A DNA stretch of 64,000 nt from Xylocopa sonorina (taxonomy: Eukaryota > Arthropoda > Insecta > Hymenoptera > Apidae). The notes under the pieces were generated by a model that was not told the origin of the DNA, searched no databases, and saw only the letters and a program-made list of their open reading frames with translations. The position numbers were made by a program, and so were the translations under genes. The stretch is from the NCBI RefSeq assembly GCF_050948175.1, contig NW_027490117.1:248001-312000 (forward strand), in the 5' to 3' direction. This document shows, one piece after another, positions 15,701 through 31,783 of the stretch (position 1 is the first letter of the stretch; the number at the start of each line of letters is the position of its first letter).

Positions 15701-18398
15701 ATATCGCGTTTTAAGAAGCATTAGAAATCTATTGCTACGATACGTAGACATCTGCAAACGCTATTTCCTAGCGAGGAAGTGTCGCATTCACATTCATTTG
15801 AAGTGTAGACGAGGAATACATAACACTTCGCAAATCATATTATATCTTACCATGAAACATAGAAATGAGATTTGATATCGCGTTTTAAGAAGCATTAGAA
15901 CTCTATCGCTACGATACCTAGACATCTGCAAACGCTATTTCCTAGCGAGGAAGTGTCGCATTCACAATCATTTGAAGTGTAGACGAGGAATACATAACAC
16001 TTCGCAACTCATATTATATCTTACCATGAAACCTAGAAATGAGGTGCGATATAGCGTTTTAAGAAGCATTAGAAATCTATTGCTACCATACGTAGACATC
16101 TGCAAACGCTATTTCCTTGCTAGGAAGTGTCGCATTTACATTCCTTTGAAGTGTAGACGAGGAATACATGACACTTCGCAAATCATATTATATCTTACCA
16201 TGAAACATAGAAATGAGATGCGATATCGCGTTTTAAGAATCATAAGAACTCTATTGCTACGACACGTAGTCATCTGCAAACGCTATTTCCTAGCGAGGAA
16301 GTGTCGCATTCACATTCATTTGAAGTGTAGACGAGGAATACATAACAGTTCGCAAATCATATTATATCTTACCATGAAACATAGAAATGAGATGCGATAT
16401 CGCGTTTTAAGAATCATAAGAACCCTATTGCTACGATAGGTAGACATCTTCAAACGCTATTTCCTTGCAAGGAAGTGTCGCATTTACATTCATTTGAATC
16501 GTAGAGGAGGAATGCATAACAATACGCAATGAATATTATATTTTATCATGAAACATAGATATGAGATGCAATATCTCGTTTTAAGAAGCATTTGAACTCT
16601 ATTGCTACGATACCTAGATATCTGCAGACGCTATTTCCTAGCAAGGAAGTGTCGCATTTACATTCATCTGAAGTGTAGACGAGGAATACATGACACTTCG
16701 CAAATCATATTATATCTTACCATGAAACATAGAAATGAGATGCGATATCGCGTTTTAAGAAGCATTTGAAATCTATTGCTGAAATACGTAGACATCTGCA
16801 AACGCTATTTCCTTGCTAGGAAGTGTCGCATTTACATTCATTTGAAGTGTAGACGAGGAATACATGACACTTTGCAAATCATATTATATCTTACCATGAA
16901 ACATAGAAATGAGATGCGATATCGCGTTTTAAGAAGCATTAGATATCTATTGCTACGATACGTAGACATCTGCAAACGCTATTTCTTTCCAAGGAAGTGT
17001 CGCATTTACATTCATTTGAAGTGTAGACTAGGAATACATAGCACTTCGCAAATCATATTATATCTTACCATGAGACCTAGAAATGAGATGCGATATCGCG
17101 TTTTAAGAAGCATTAGAAATCTATTGCTACGATACGTAGACATCTGCAAACGCTATTTCCTAGCGAGGAAGTGTCGCATTCACATTCATTTGAAGTGTAG
17201 ATGAGGAATACATAACACTTCGCAAATCATATTATATCTTACCATGAAACATAGAAATGAGAAGCGATATTGCGATTTAAGAATCATAAGAACTCTATTG
17301 CTGCGATACGTAGACATCTGCAAACGCTATATCCTAGCGAGGATGTGTCGCATTCACATTCATTTGAAGTGTAGACGAGGAATACATAACACTCCGCAAA
17401 TCATATTATATCTTACCATGAGACCTAGAAATGAGATGCGATATCGCGTTTTAAGAAGCATTAGAAATCTATTGCTACGATACGTAGACATCTGCAAACG
17501 CTATTTCCTAGCGAGGAAGTGTCGCATTCACATTCATTTGAAGTGTAGACGAGGAATACATAACACTTCGCAAATCATATTATATCTTACCATGAAACAT
17601 AGAAATGAGAAGCGATATTGCGATTTAAGGATCATAAGAACTCTATTGCTGCGATACGTAGACATCTGCAAACGCTATATCCTAGCGAGGATGTGTCGCA
17701 TTCACATTCATTTGAAGTGTAGACGAGGAATACATAACACTTCGCAAATCATATTATATCTTACCATGAAACATAGAAATGAGATGCGATATCGCGTTTT
17801 AAGAACCAGAAGAACTCTACTGCTACGATACGTAGACATCTGCAAACGCTATTTCCTTGCAAGGAAGTGTCGCATTTACATTCATTTGAAGTGCAGTCGA
17901 GAAATACATAGCACTTCGCAAATCATATTAAATCTTACCATGAAACATAGGAATGACATGCGATATCGCGTTTTAAGAAGCATTTGAACTCTATTGCTAC
18001 GATACCTAGACATCTGCAGACGCTATTTCCTAGCAAGGAAGTGTCGCATTTACATTCATTTCAAGTGTAGACGAGGAATACATTACACTTCGCAAATCAT
18101 ATTATATCTTACCATGAAACATAGAAATGAGATGCGATATCGCAATCTAAGAAGCATTAGAAATCTAATGCTACGATACGTAGACATCAGCAAACGCTTT
18201 TTCCTAGCGAGGAAGTGTCGCATTCACATTCATTTGAAGTGTAGACGAGGAATACATAACACTTCGCAAATCATATTATATCTTACCATGAAACATAGAA
18301 ATGAGGTGCGATGTCGCGCTTTAAGAAGCATTAGAACTCTATCGCTACGATACCTAGACATCGGCAGACGCTATTTCCTAGCAAGGAAGTGTCGCATT
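6754..18398. repeat. 11,645-bp higher-order unit, copy 1 (67 monomers)
   Basis: This interval is repeated immediately downstream with a constant offset of 11,645 bp. Examples are the monomer starts at 7,879/19,524, 10,173/21,818 and 14,808/26,453. The length equals 67 monomers minus 13 bp. The 13 bp are accounted for by five 2-bp-deleted monomers (near 8,729, 9,078, 11,860, 12,552 and 14,638) and one 3-bp deletion (CATATATC near 10,973). The left junction lies between 6,754 and about 6,797, where sequence identical on both sides hides the exact point. It contains both A and B monomers. Confidence 0.95.
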
Positions 18399-21300
18399 TA
18401 CATTCATTTGAAGTGTAGACGAGGAATACATAACACTTCGCAAATCATATTATATCTTACCATGAAAAATAGAAATGATATGCGATATCGCGTTTTAAGA
18501 AGCATTAGAACCCTATCGCTACGATACATAGACATCTGCAAACGCTATTTCCTTGCTAGGAAGTGTCGCATTTACATTCATTTGAAGTGTAGACGAGGAA
18601 TACATGACACTTCGCAAATCATATTACATCTTACCATGAAACATAGAAATGAGATGCGATATCGCGTTTTAAGAAGCATTAGGACTCTATCGCTACGATT
18701 CCCAGACATCTGCAGACGCTGTTTCCTAGGAAGGAAGAGTCGCATTTACATTCCTTTGAAGTGTAGACGAGGAATGCATAACACTTCGCAAATCATATTA
18801 TATCTTACCATGAAACATAGAAATGAGATGCGATATCGCGTTTTAAGAATCATAAGAACTCTATTGCTACGATACGTAGACTACTGCAAACGCAATTTCC
18901 TTGCATGGAAGTGTCGCATTTACATTCATTTGAAAGGTAGACGAGGAATACATAACACTTCGCAAATCATATTATATCTTACCATGAAACATTGAAATGA
19001 GATGCGATATCGCGTTCTAAGAAGCATTAGAACTCTATTGCTACGATAGGTAGACATCTGCAAACGCTATTTCCTTGCAAGGAAGTGTCGCATTTACATT
19101 CATTTGAAGTGTAGACAAGGAATGCATAACACTTCGCAATGAATATTATTTCTTATTATGAAACATAGATATGAGATGCAATATCTCGTTTTAAGAAGCA
19201 TTAGAACCCTATTGCTACGATAGGTAGACATCTGCAAACGCTATTTCCTTCCAAGGAAGTGTCGCATTTACATTCATTTGAATCGTAGACGAGGAATGCA
19301 TAACAATACGCAATGAATATTATATTTTATCATGAAACATAGATATGAGATGCAATATCTCGTTTTAAGAAGCATTTGAACTCTATTGCTACGATACGTA
19401 GACTACTGCAAACGCAATTTCCTTGCTAGGAAGTGTCGCATTTACATTCATTTGAAGTGTAGACGAGGAATACATGACACTTCGCAAATCATATTATATC
19501 TTACCATGAAACATAGAAATTAGATGCGATATCGCATTTTAAGAAGCATTAGATATCTATTGCTACGATACGTAGACATCTGCAAACGCTATTTCCTTCC
19601 AAGGAAGTGTCGCATTTACATTCATTTGAAGTGTAGACGTGGAATACATAACACTTCGCAAATCATATTATATCTTACCATGAAACATAGAAATGAGATG
19701 CGATATAGCGTTTTAAGAAGGATTAGAAGTCTATCGCTACGATACCTAGACATCTGCAGACGCTATTTCCTAGCAAGGAAGTGTCGCATTTACATTCATT
19801 TGAAGTGTTGACGAGGAATACATGACACTTCGCAACTCATATTATATCTTACCATGAGACCTAGAAATGAGATGCAATATCGCGTTTTAAGAAGCATTAG
19901 AAATCTATTGCTACGATACGTAGACATCTGCAAACGCTATTTCCTTGCTAGAAAGTGTCGCATTTACATTCATTTGAAGTGTAGCCGAGGAATACATGAC
20001 ACTTTGCAACTCATATTATATCTTACCATGAAACCTAGAAATGAGATGCGATATCGCGTTTTAAGAAGCATTAGAAATCTATTGCTACGATACGTAGACA
20101 TCTGCAAACGCTATTTCCTAGCGAGGAAGTGTCGCATTCACATTCATTTGAAGTGTAGACGAGGAATGCATAACACTTCGCAAATCATATTATATCTTAC
20201 CATGAAACATAGAAATGAGATGCGATATTGCGATTTAAGAAACATAAGAACTCTATTGCTGCGATACGTAGACATCTGCAAACGCTATTTCCTAGCGAGG
20301 ATGTGTCGCATTCACATTCATTTGAAGTGTAGACGAGGAATACATAATACTTCGCAAATCATATTATATCTTACCATGAAACAGAAATGAGATGCGATAT
20401 CGCGTTTTAAGAATCAAAAGAACTCTATTGCTATGATACGTAGACATCTGCAAACGCTATTTCCTAGCGAGGAAGTGTCGCATTCACATTCATTTGAAGT
20501 GTAGACGAGGAATACATAACACTTCGCAATGAATATTGCATCTTATCATGAAACCTAGAAATGAGATGCGATATCGCGTTTTAAGAGGCATTAGAAAGCT
20601 ATTACTACGATACGTAGACATCTGCAAACGCTATTTCCTTGCAAGGAAGTGTCGCATTTACATTCATTTGAAGTGTAGACGAGGAATGCATAACACTTCG
20701 CAAATCATATTATATCTTACCATGAAACAGAAATGAGATGCGATATCGCGTTTTAAGAATCAAAAGAACTCTATTGCTATGATACGTAGACATCTGCAAA
20801 CGCTATTTCCTAGCGAGGAAGTGTCGCATTCACATTCATTTGAAGTGCAGACGAGGAATACATAACACTTCGCAATGAATATTACATCTTATCATGAAAC
20901 CTAGAAATGAGATGCGATATCGCGTTTTAAGAGGCATTAGAAAGCTATTACTACGATACGTAGACATCTGCAAACGCTATTTCCTTGCAAGGAAGTGTCG
21001 CATCTACATTCATTTGAAGTGTAGACGAGGAATACATGACACTTCGCAACTCATATTATATCTTACCATGAAACCTAGAAATGAGATGCGATATAGCGTT
21101 TTAAGAAGCATTAGAAATCTATTGCTACGATACGTAGACATCTGCAAACGCTATTTCCTTGCTAGGAAGTGACGCATTTTCATTCATTTGAAGTGTAGAC
21201 GAGGAATACATGACACTTCGCAAATCATATTATATCTTACCATGAAACATAGAAATGAGATGCTATATCGCGTTTTAAGAATCATAAGAACTCTATTTCT

Positions 21301-24300
21301 ACGATACGTAGACAACTGCAAACGCTATTTCTTTCCAAGGAAGTGTCGCATTTACATTCATTTGAAGTGTAGACGAGGAATACATAACACTTCGCAAATC
21401 ATATTATATCCTACCATGAAACATAGAAATGAGACGCGATATCGCGTTTTAAGAAGCATTAGAACTCTATTGCTACGATAGGTAGACATCTGCAAACGCT
21501 ATTTCCTTGCAAGGAAGTGTCGCATTTACATTCATTTGAAGTGTAGACGAGGAATGCATAACACTTTGCAATGAATATTACATCTTATCATGAAACATAG
21601 ATATGGGATGCAATATCTCGTTTTAAGAAGCATTAGAACCCTATTGCTACGATAAGTAGACATCTGCAAACGCTATTTCCTTGCAAGGAAGTGTCGCATT
21701 TACATTCATTTGAATCGTAGACGAGGAATACATAACACTTCGCAATGAATATTATATCTTATCATGAAACATAGATATGAGATGCAATATCTCGTTTTAA
21801 GAAGCGTTTGAACTCTATTGCTGCGATACCTAGACATCTGCAGACACTACATTCTAGCAAGGAAGTGTCGCATTTACATTCATCTGAAGTGTAGACGAGG
21901 AATACATGACACTTCGCAAATCATATTATATCTTACCATGAAACATAGAAGTGAGATGCGATATCGCGTTTTAAGAAGCATTAGTATTCTATTGCTGGAA
22001 TATGTAGACATCTGCAAACGCTATTTCCTAGCGAGGAAGTGTCGCATTCACATTCATTTGAAGTGTAGACGAGGAATCCATAACACTTCGCAGATCATAT
22101 TATATCTTACCATGAAACATAGAAATGAGATGCGATATCGCGTTTTAAGAAGCACTAGAAATCTATTGCTACGATACGTAGACAACTGCAAACGCTATTT
22201 CCTAGCGAGGAAGTGTCGCATTCACATTCATTTGAAGTGTAGACGAGGAATACATGACACTTCGCAACTCATATTATATCTTACCATGAGACCTAGAAAT
22301 GAGATGCGATATCGCGATTTAAGAATCATAAGAACTCTATTGCTACGATACGAAGACAACTGCAAACGCTATTTCCTTGCAAGGAAGTGTCGCATTTACA
22401 TTCATTTGAATCGTATAAGAGGAATGCATAACACTTCGCAATGAATATTACATCTTATCATGAAACCTAGAAATGAGATGCGATATCGCGTTTTAAGAAG
22501 CATTAGAAATCCATTGCTACGATACGTAGCCATCTGCAAACGCTATTTCCTTGCAAGGAAGTGTCGCATCTACATTCATTTGAAGTGTAGACGAGGAATA
22601 CATAACACTTCGCAAATCATATATCTTACCATGAAAAATAGAAATGAGATGCGATATCGCGTTTTAAGAAGCATTAGGACTCTATCGCTACGATACCCAG
22701 ACATCTGCAGACGCTATTTCCTAGGAAGGAAGTGTCGCATTTACATTCCTTTGAAGTGTAGACGAGGAATGCATAACACTTCGCAAATCATATTATATCT
22801 TACCATAAGACATAGAAATGAGTTGCGATATCGCGTTTTAAGAATCATAAGAACTCTATTGCTACGACTTGTAGTCATCTGAAAACGCTATTTCCTAGCG
22901 AGGAAGTGTCGCATTCACATTCATTTGAAGTGTAGACGAGGAATACATAACAGTTCGCAATGAATATTACATCTTATCATGAAACCTAGAAATGAGACGC
23001 GATATCGCGTTTTAAGAAGCTTTAGAACTCTATTGCTACGATAGGTAGACATCTGCAAACGCTATTTCCTTGCAAGGAAGTGTCGCATTTACATTCATTT
23101 GAAGTGTAGACGAGGAATCCATAACACTTCGCAAATCATATTATATCTTACCATGAAACATAGAAATGAGATGCGATATCGCGTTTTAAGAAGCATTAGA
23201 AATCTATTGCTATGATACGTAGACATCTGCAAACGCTATTTCCTTGCTAGGAAGTGTCGCACATACATTCATCTGAAGTGTAGACGAGGAATACATGACA
23301 CTTCGCAAATCACATTATATCTTACCATGAAACATAGAAATGAGACGCGATATCGCGTTTTAAGAAGCATTAGAAATCTATTGCTACGATACGTAGACAT
23401 CTGCAAACGCTATTTCCTTGCTAGGAAGTGTCGCATTTACATTCATTTGAAGTGTAGACGAGGAATACATGACACTTCGCAAATCAAATTGTATCTTACC
23501 ATGAAACAGAAATGAGATGCGATATCGCGTTTTAAGTATCATAAGAACTCTATTGCTACGATACGTAGACATCTGCAAACGCTATTTCTTTCCAAGGAAG
23601 TGTCGCATTTACATTCACTTGAAGTGTAGACGAGGAATACATAACACTTCGCAAATCATATTATATCTTACCATGAAACATAGAAATGAGATGCGATATC
23701 GCGTTTTAAGAAGCATTAGAACTCTATTGCTACGATAGGTAGACATCTGCAAACGCTATTTCCTTGCAAGGAAGTGTCGCATTTACATTCATTTGAATCG
23801 TATACGAGGAATGCATAACACTTCGCAATGAATATTATATCTTATCATGAAACATAGATATGAAATGCAATATCTCGTTTTAAGAAGCATTTGAACTCTA
23901 TTGCTACGATACCTAGACATCTGCAGACGCTATTTCCTAGCAAGGAAGTGTCGCATTTACATTCATCTTAAGTGTAGACGAGCAATACATGACACTTCGC
24001 AAATAATATTATATCTTACCATGAAACATAGAAATGAGATGTGATATCGCGTTTTAGGAAGCATTAGAACTCTATTGCTACGATAGGTAGACATCTGCAA
24101 ACGCTATTTCCTTGCAAGGAAGTGTCGCATTTACATTCATTTGAAGTGTAGACGAGGAATCCATAACACTTCGCAAATCATATTATATCTTACCATGAAA
24201 CAGAAATGAGATGCGATATCGCGTTTTAAGAAGCATTAGAAATCTATTGCTATGATACGTAGACATCTGCAAACGCTATTTCCTTGCTAGGAAGTGTCGC

Positions 24301-27300
24301 ATTTACATTCATTTGAAGTGTAGGCGAGGAATACATGACACTTCGCAACTCATATTATATCTTACCATGAAACCTAGAAATGAGATGCGATATCGCGTTT
24401 TAAGAAGCATTAGAAATCTATTGCTACGATACGTAGACATCTGCAAACGCTATTTCCTAGCGAGGAAGTGTCGCATTCACATTCATTTGAAGTGTAGACG
24501 AGGAATACATAACACTTCGCAACTCATATTATATCTTACCATGAAACCTAGAAATGAGGTGCGATATAGCGTTTTAAGAAGCATTAGAAATCTATTGCTA
24601 CGATACGTAGACATCTGCAAACGCTATTTCCTTGCTAGGAAGTGTCGCATTTACATTCATTTGAAGTGTAGACGAGGAATACATGACACTTCGCAAATCA
24701 TATTATATCTTACCATGAAACATAGAAATGAGATGCGATATCGCGTTTTAAGAAGCATTAGAAATCTATTGCTACGATACGTAGACATCTGCAAACGCTA
24801 TTTCCTAGCGAGGAAGTGTCGCATTCACATTCATTTGATGTGTAGACGAGGAATACATAACACTTCGCAACTCATATTATATCTTACCATGAAACATAGA
24901 AATGAGATGCGATATCGCGTTTTAAGAATCATAAGAACTCTATTGCTACGATACGTAGACAACTGCAAACGCTATTTCTTTCCAAGGAAGTGTCGCATTT
25001 ACATTCATTTGAAGTGTAGACGAGGAATACATAACACTTCGCAATGAATATTATATCTTATCGTGAAACATAGATATGAGATGCAATATCTCGTTTTAAG
25101 AAGCATTAGAACCCTATTGCTACGATAGGTAGACATCTGCAAACGCTATTTCCTTGCAAGGAAGTGTCGCATTTACATTCATTTGAATCGTAGACGAGGA
25201 ATGCATAACACTTCGCAATGAATATTATATCTTATCATGAAACATAGATATGAGATGCAATATCTCGTTTTAAGAAGCATTTGAACTCTATTGCTGCGAT
25301 ACCTAGACATCTGCAGACGCTACTTTCTAGCAAGGAAGTGTCGCATTTACATTCATCTGAAGTGTAGACGAGGAATACATGACACTTAGCAAATCATATT
25401 ATATCTTACCATGAAACATAGAAATGAGATGCGATATCGCGTTTTAAGAAGCATTAGTAATCTATTGCTGGAATACGTAGACATCTGCAAACGCTATTTC
25501 CTTGCTAGGAAGTGTCGCATTTACATTCATTTGAAGTGTAGACGAGGAATACATGACACTTCGCAAATCATATTATATCTTACCATGAAACATAGAAATG
25601 AGAAGAGATATCGCGTTTTAAGGAGCATTAGATATCTATTGCTACGATACGTAGACATCTGCAAACGCTATTTCTTTCCAAGGAAGTGTCGGATTTACAT
25701 TCATTTGAAGTGTAGACGAGGAATACATAACACTTCGCAAATCATATTATATCTTACCATGAAGCATAGAAATGAGATGCGATATAGCGTTTTAAGAAGC
25801 ATTAGAAGTCTATCGCTACGATACCTAGACATCTGCAGACGCTATTTCCTAGCATGGAAGTGTCGCATTTACATTCATTTGAAGTGTAGACGAGGAATAC
25901 ATAACACTTCGCAAATCATATTATATCTTACCATAAAACATAGAAATGAGATGCGATATCGCGTTTTAAGAAGCATTAGAAGCCTATCGCTACGATACCT
26001 AGACATCTGCAGACGCTATTTCCTAGCAAGGAAGTGTCGTATTTACATTCATTTGAAGTGTAGACGAGGAATACATAACACTTCGCAAATCATATTATAT
26101 CTTACCATAAAACATAGAAATGAGATGCGATATCGCGTTTTAAGAATCATAAGAACTCTATTGCTACGATACGTAGACATCTGCAAACGCTATTTCCTAG
26201 CGAGGAAGTGTCGCATTCACATTCATTTGAAGTGTAGACGAGGAATCCATAACACTTCGCAAATCATATTATATCTTACCATGAAACAGAAATGAGATGC
26301 GATATCGCGTTTTAAGAATCATAAGAACTCTATTGCTGCGATACGTAGACAACTGCAAACTCTATTTCCTTGCAAGGAAGTGTCGCATTTACATTCATTT
26401 GAATCGTATACGAGGAATGCATAACACTTCGCAATGAATATTACATCTTATCATGAAACCTAGAAATGAGATGCGATATCGCGTTTTAAGAAGCATTAGA
26501 AAGCTATTGCTACGATACGTAGACATCTGCAAACGCTATTTCCTTGCAAGGAAGTGTCGCATTTACATTCCTTTGAAGTGTAGACAAGGAATGCATAACA
26601 CTTCGCAAATCATATTATATCTTACCATAAGACATGGAAATGAGTTGCGATATCGCGTTTTAAGAATCATAAGAACTCTATTGCTACGACATGTAGTCAT
26701 CTGCAAACGCTATTTCCTAGCGAGGAAGTGTCGCATTCACATTCATTTGAAGTGTAGACGAGGAATACATAACAGTTCGCAAATCATATTATATCTTACC
26801 ATGAAACATAGAAATGAGATGCGATATCGCGTTTTAAGAATCATAAGAACTCTATTGCTACGATACGTAGACAACTGCAAACGCTTTTTCCTTGCATGGA
26901 AGTGTCGCATTTACATTCATTTGAAAGGTAGACGAGGAATACATGACACTTTGCAAATCATATTATATCTTACCATGAAACATAGAAATGAGATGCGATA
27001 TCGCGTTTTAAGAAGCATTAGATATCTATTGCTACGATACGTAGACATCTGCAAACGCTATTTCTTTCCAAGGAAGTGTCGCATTTACATTCATTTGAAG
27101 TGTAGACTAGGAATACATAACACTTCGCAAATCATATTATATCTTACCATGAAACATAGAAATGAGATGCGATATAGCGTTTTAAGAAGGATTAGAAGTC
27201 TATCGCTACGATACCTAGACATCTGCAGACGCTATTTCCTAGCAAGGAAGTGTCGCATTTACATTCATTTGAAGTGTAGACGAGGAATACATAACACTCC

Positions 27301-30043
27301 GCAAATCATATTATATCTTACCATGAGACCTAGAAATGAGATGCGATATCGCGTTTTAAGAAGCATTAGAAATCTATTGCTACGATACGTAGACATCTGC
27401 AAACGCTATTTCCTAGCGAGGAAGTGTCGCATTCACATTCATTTGAAGTGTAGACGAGGAATACATAACACTTCGCAAATCATATTATATCTTACCATGA
27501 AACATAGAAATGAGATGCGATATCGCGTTTTAAGAAGCATTAGAACTCTATCGCTACGATACCTAGACATCTGCAAACGCTATTTCCTAGCGAGGAAGTG
27601 TCGCATTCACAATCATTTGAAGTGTAGACGAGGAATACATAACACTTCGCAACTCATATTATATCTTACCATGAAACCTAGAAATGAGGTGCGATATAGC
27701 GTTTTAAGAAGCATTAGAAATCTATTGCTACCATACGTAGACATCTGCAAACGCTATTTCCTTGCTAGGAAGTGTCGCATTTACATTCCTTTGAAGTGTA
27801 GACGAGGAATACATGACACTTCGCAAATCATATTATATCTTACCATGAAACATAGAAATGAGATGCGATATCGCGTTTTAAGAATCATAAGAACTCTATT
27901 GCTACGACACGTAGTCATCTGCAAACGCTATTTCCTAGCGAGGAAGTGTCGCATTCACATTCATTTGAAGTGTAGACGAGGAATACATAACAGTTCGCAA
28001 ATCATATTATATCTTACCATGAAACATAGAAATGAGATGCGATATCGCGTTTTAAGAATCATAAGAACCCTATTGCTACGATAGGTAGACATCTTCAAAC
28101 GCTATTTCCTTGCAAGGAAGTGTCGCATTTACATTCATTTGAATCGTAGAGGAGGAATGCATAACAATACGCAATGAATATTATATTTTATCATGAAACA
28201 TAGATATGAGATGCAATATCTCGTTTTAAGAAGCATTTGAACTCTATTGCTACGATACCTAGATATCTGCAGACGCTATTTCCTAGCAAGGAAGTGTCGC
28301 ATTTACATTCATCTGAAGTGTAGACGAGGAATACATGACACTTCGCAAATCATATTATATCTTACCATGAAACATAGAAATGAGATGCGATATCGCGTTT
28401 TAAGAAGCATTTGAAATCTATTGCTGAAATACGTAGACATCTGCAAACGCTATTTCCTTGCTAGGAAGTGTCGCATTTACATTCATTTGAAGTGTAGACG
28501 AGGAATACATGACACTTTGCAAATCATATTATATCTTACCATGAAACATAGAAATGAGATGCGATATCGCGTTTTAAGAAGCATTAGATATCTATTGCTA
28601 CGATACGTAGACATCTGCAAACGCTATTTCTTTCCAAGGAAGTGTCGCATTTACATTCATTTGAAGTGTAGACTAGGAATACATAGCACTTCGCAAATCA
28701 TATTATATCTTACCATGAGACCTAGAAATGAGATGCGATATCGCGTTTTAAGAAGCATTAGAAATCTATTGCTACGATACGTAGACATCTGCAAACGCTA
28801 TTTCCTAGCGAGGAAGTGTCGCATTCACATTCATTTGAAGTGTAGATGAGGAATACATAACACTTCGCAAATCATATTATATCTTACCATGAAACATAGA
28901 AATGAGAAGCGATATTGCGATTTAAGAATCATAAGAACTCTATTGCTGCGATACGTAGACATCTGCAAACGCTATATCCTAGCGAGGATGTGTCGCATTC
29001 ACATTCATTTGAAGTGTAGACGAGGAATACATAACACTCCGCAAATCATATTATATCTTACCATGAGACCTAGAAATGAGATGCGATATCGCGTTTTAAG
29101 AAGCATTAGAAATCTATTGCTACGATACGTAGACATCTGCAAACGCTATTTCCTAGCGAGGAAGTGTCGCATTCACATTCATTTGAAGTGTAGACGAGGA
29201 ATACATAACACTTCGCAAATCATATTATATCTTACCATGAAACATAGAAATGAGAAGCGATATTGCGATTTAAGGATCATAAGAACTCTATTGCTGCGAT
29301 ACGTAGACATCTGCAAACGCTATATCCTAGCGAGGATGTGTCGCATTCACATTCATTTGAAGTGTAGACGAGGAATACATAACACTTCGCAAATCATATT
29401 ATATCTTACCATGAAACATAGAAATGAGATGCGATATCGCGTTTTAAGAACCAGAAGAACTCTACTGCTACGATACGTAGACATCTGCAAACGCTATTTC
29501 CTTGCAAGGAAGTGTCGCATTTACATTCATTTGAAGTGCAGTCGAGAAATACATAGCACTTCGCAAATCATATTAAATCTTACCATGAAACATAGGAATG
29601 ACATGCGATATCGCGTTTTAAGAAGCATTTGAACTCTATTGCTACGATACCTAGACATCTGCAGACGCTATTTCCTAGCAAGGAAGTGTCGCATTTACAT
29701 TCATTTCAAGTGTAGACGAGGAATACATTACACTTCGCAAATCATATTATATCTTACCATGAAACATAGAAATGAGATGCGATATCGCAATCTAAGAAGC
29801 ATTAGAAATCTAATGCTACGATACGTAGACATCAGCAAACGCTTTTTCCTAGCGAGGAAGTGTCGCATTCACATTCATTTGAAGTGTAGACGAGGAATAC
29901 ATAACACTTCGCAAATCATATTATATCTTACCATGAAACATAGAAATGAGGTGCGATGTCGCGCTTTAAGAAGCATTAGAACTCTATCGCTACGATACCT
30001 AGACATCGGCAGACGCTATTTCCTAGCAAGGAAGTGTCGCATT
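18399..30043. repeat. 11,645-bp higher-order unit, copy 2 (67 monomers)
   Basis: This is a nearly perfect copy of 6,754-18,398. In a by-eye comparison I noticed only three substitutions: CTT to CCT near 21,411, and two adjacent bases near 27,515 (GATGCGATATC here, GATTTGATATC in copy 1). The copy-1 change is what splits the open frame near 15,870; here it stays open from 26,453 to 28,084. The right end is marked where GCAAATC of the unit gives way to GCATATC at about 30,088, restoring the order seen at 500-560 and 38,600. This fits a single unequal exchange or tandem duplication. Confidence 0.95.
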
Positions 30044-31783
30044 TACATTCATTTGAAGTGTAGACGAGGAATACATAACACTTCGCATATCATATTATAT
30101 CGTACCATGAAACATAGAAATGAGATACGATATCGCGTTGTAAGAATCATAAGAACACTATTGCTACGATACGTAGACATCTGCAAACGCTATTTCCTAG
30201 CGAGGAAGTGTCGCATTCACATTCATTTGAAGTGTAGACGAGGAATACATAACACTTCGCAAATCATATTATATCTTACCATGAAACATAGAAATGAGTT
30301 GCGATATCGCGTTCTAAGAAGCATTAGAACACTATTGCTACGATACGTAGACATCTGCTAACGCTATTTCTTTGCAAGGAAGTGTCGCATTTACATTCAT
30401 TTGAAGTGTAGACGAGGAGTACATAAAACTTCGCAAATCATATTATATCTTACCATGAAACATGGAAATGAGATGCGATATCGCGTTTTAAGAAGCATTA
30501 GAACTCTATCGCTACGATACCTAGACATCTGCAGACGCTACTTCCTAGCAAGGAAATGTCGCATTTACATTCGTTTGAAGTGTAGACGAGGAATACATAA
30601 CGCTTCGCAAATCATATTATATCTTACCATGAAACATAGAAATGAGATGCGATATCGCGTCTTAAGAATCATAAGAACTCTACTGCTACGATACGTAGAC
30701 AACTGCAAACGCTATTTCCTTGCATGGAAGTGTCGCATTTACATTCATTTGAAAGGTAGACGAGGAATACGTAACACTTCGCAATGAATATTATATCTTA
30801 TTATGAAACATAGATATGAGATGCAATATCTCGTTTTAAGAAGCATTAGAACCCTATTGCTACGATAGGTAGACATCTTCAAACGCTATTTCCTTGCAAG
30901 GAAGTGTCGCATTTACATTCATTTGAATCGTAGAGGAGGAATGCATAACAATACGTAATGAATATTATATTTTATCATGAAACATAGATATGAGATGCAA
31001 TATCTCGTTTTAAGAAGCATTTGAACTCTATTGCTACGATACCTAGACATCTGCAGACGCTATTTCCTAGCAAGGAAGTGTCGCATTTACATTCATCTGA
31101 AGTGTAGACGAGGAATACATGACACTTCGCAAATCATATTATATCTTACCATGAAACATAGAAATGAGATGCGATATCGCGTTTTAAGAAGCATTAGAAA
31201 TCTATTGCTGGAATACGTAGACATCTGCAAACGCTATTTCCTTGCTAGGAAGTGTCGCATTTACATTCATATGAAGTGTAGACGAGGAATACATAGCACT
31301 TCGCAAATCATATTATATCCTACCATGAAACATAGAAATGAGATGCGATATCGCGTTTCAAGAAGCATTAGAACTCTATTGCTACGATAGGTAGACATCT
31401 GCAAACGCTATTTCCTAGCAAGTAAATGTCGCATTTACATTCATTTGAAGTGTAGACGAGGAATACATAACACTTCGCAAATCATGTTATATCTTACCAT
31501 CAAACATACATATGTGGTGCGATATCGCGCTTTAAGAAGCATTAGAAATCTATCGCTACGATACCTAGACATCTGCAGACGCTATTTCCTAGCAAGGAAG
31601 TGTCGCATTTACATTCATTTGAAGTGTAGACAAGGAATACATAACACTTCGCATATCATATAATATCTTACCATGAAACATAGAAATGAGATACGATATC
31701 GCGTTGTAAGAATCATAAGAACACTATTGCTACGATACGTAGACATCTGCAAACGCTATTTCCTTGCAAGGAAGTGTCGCATC

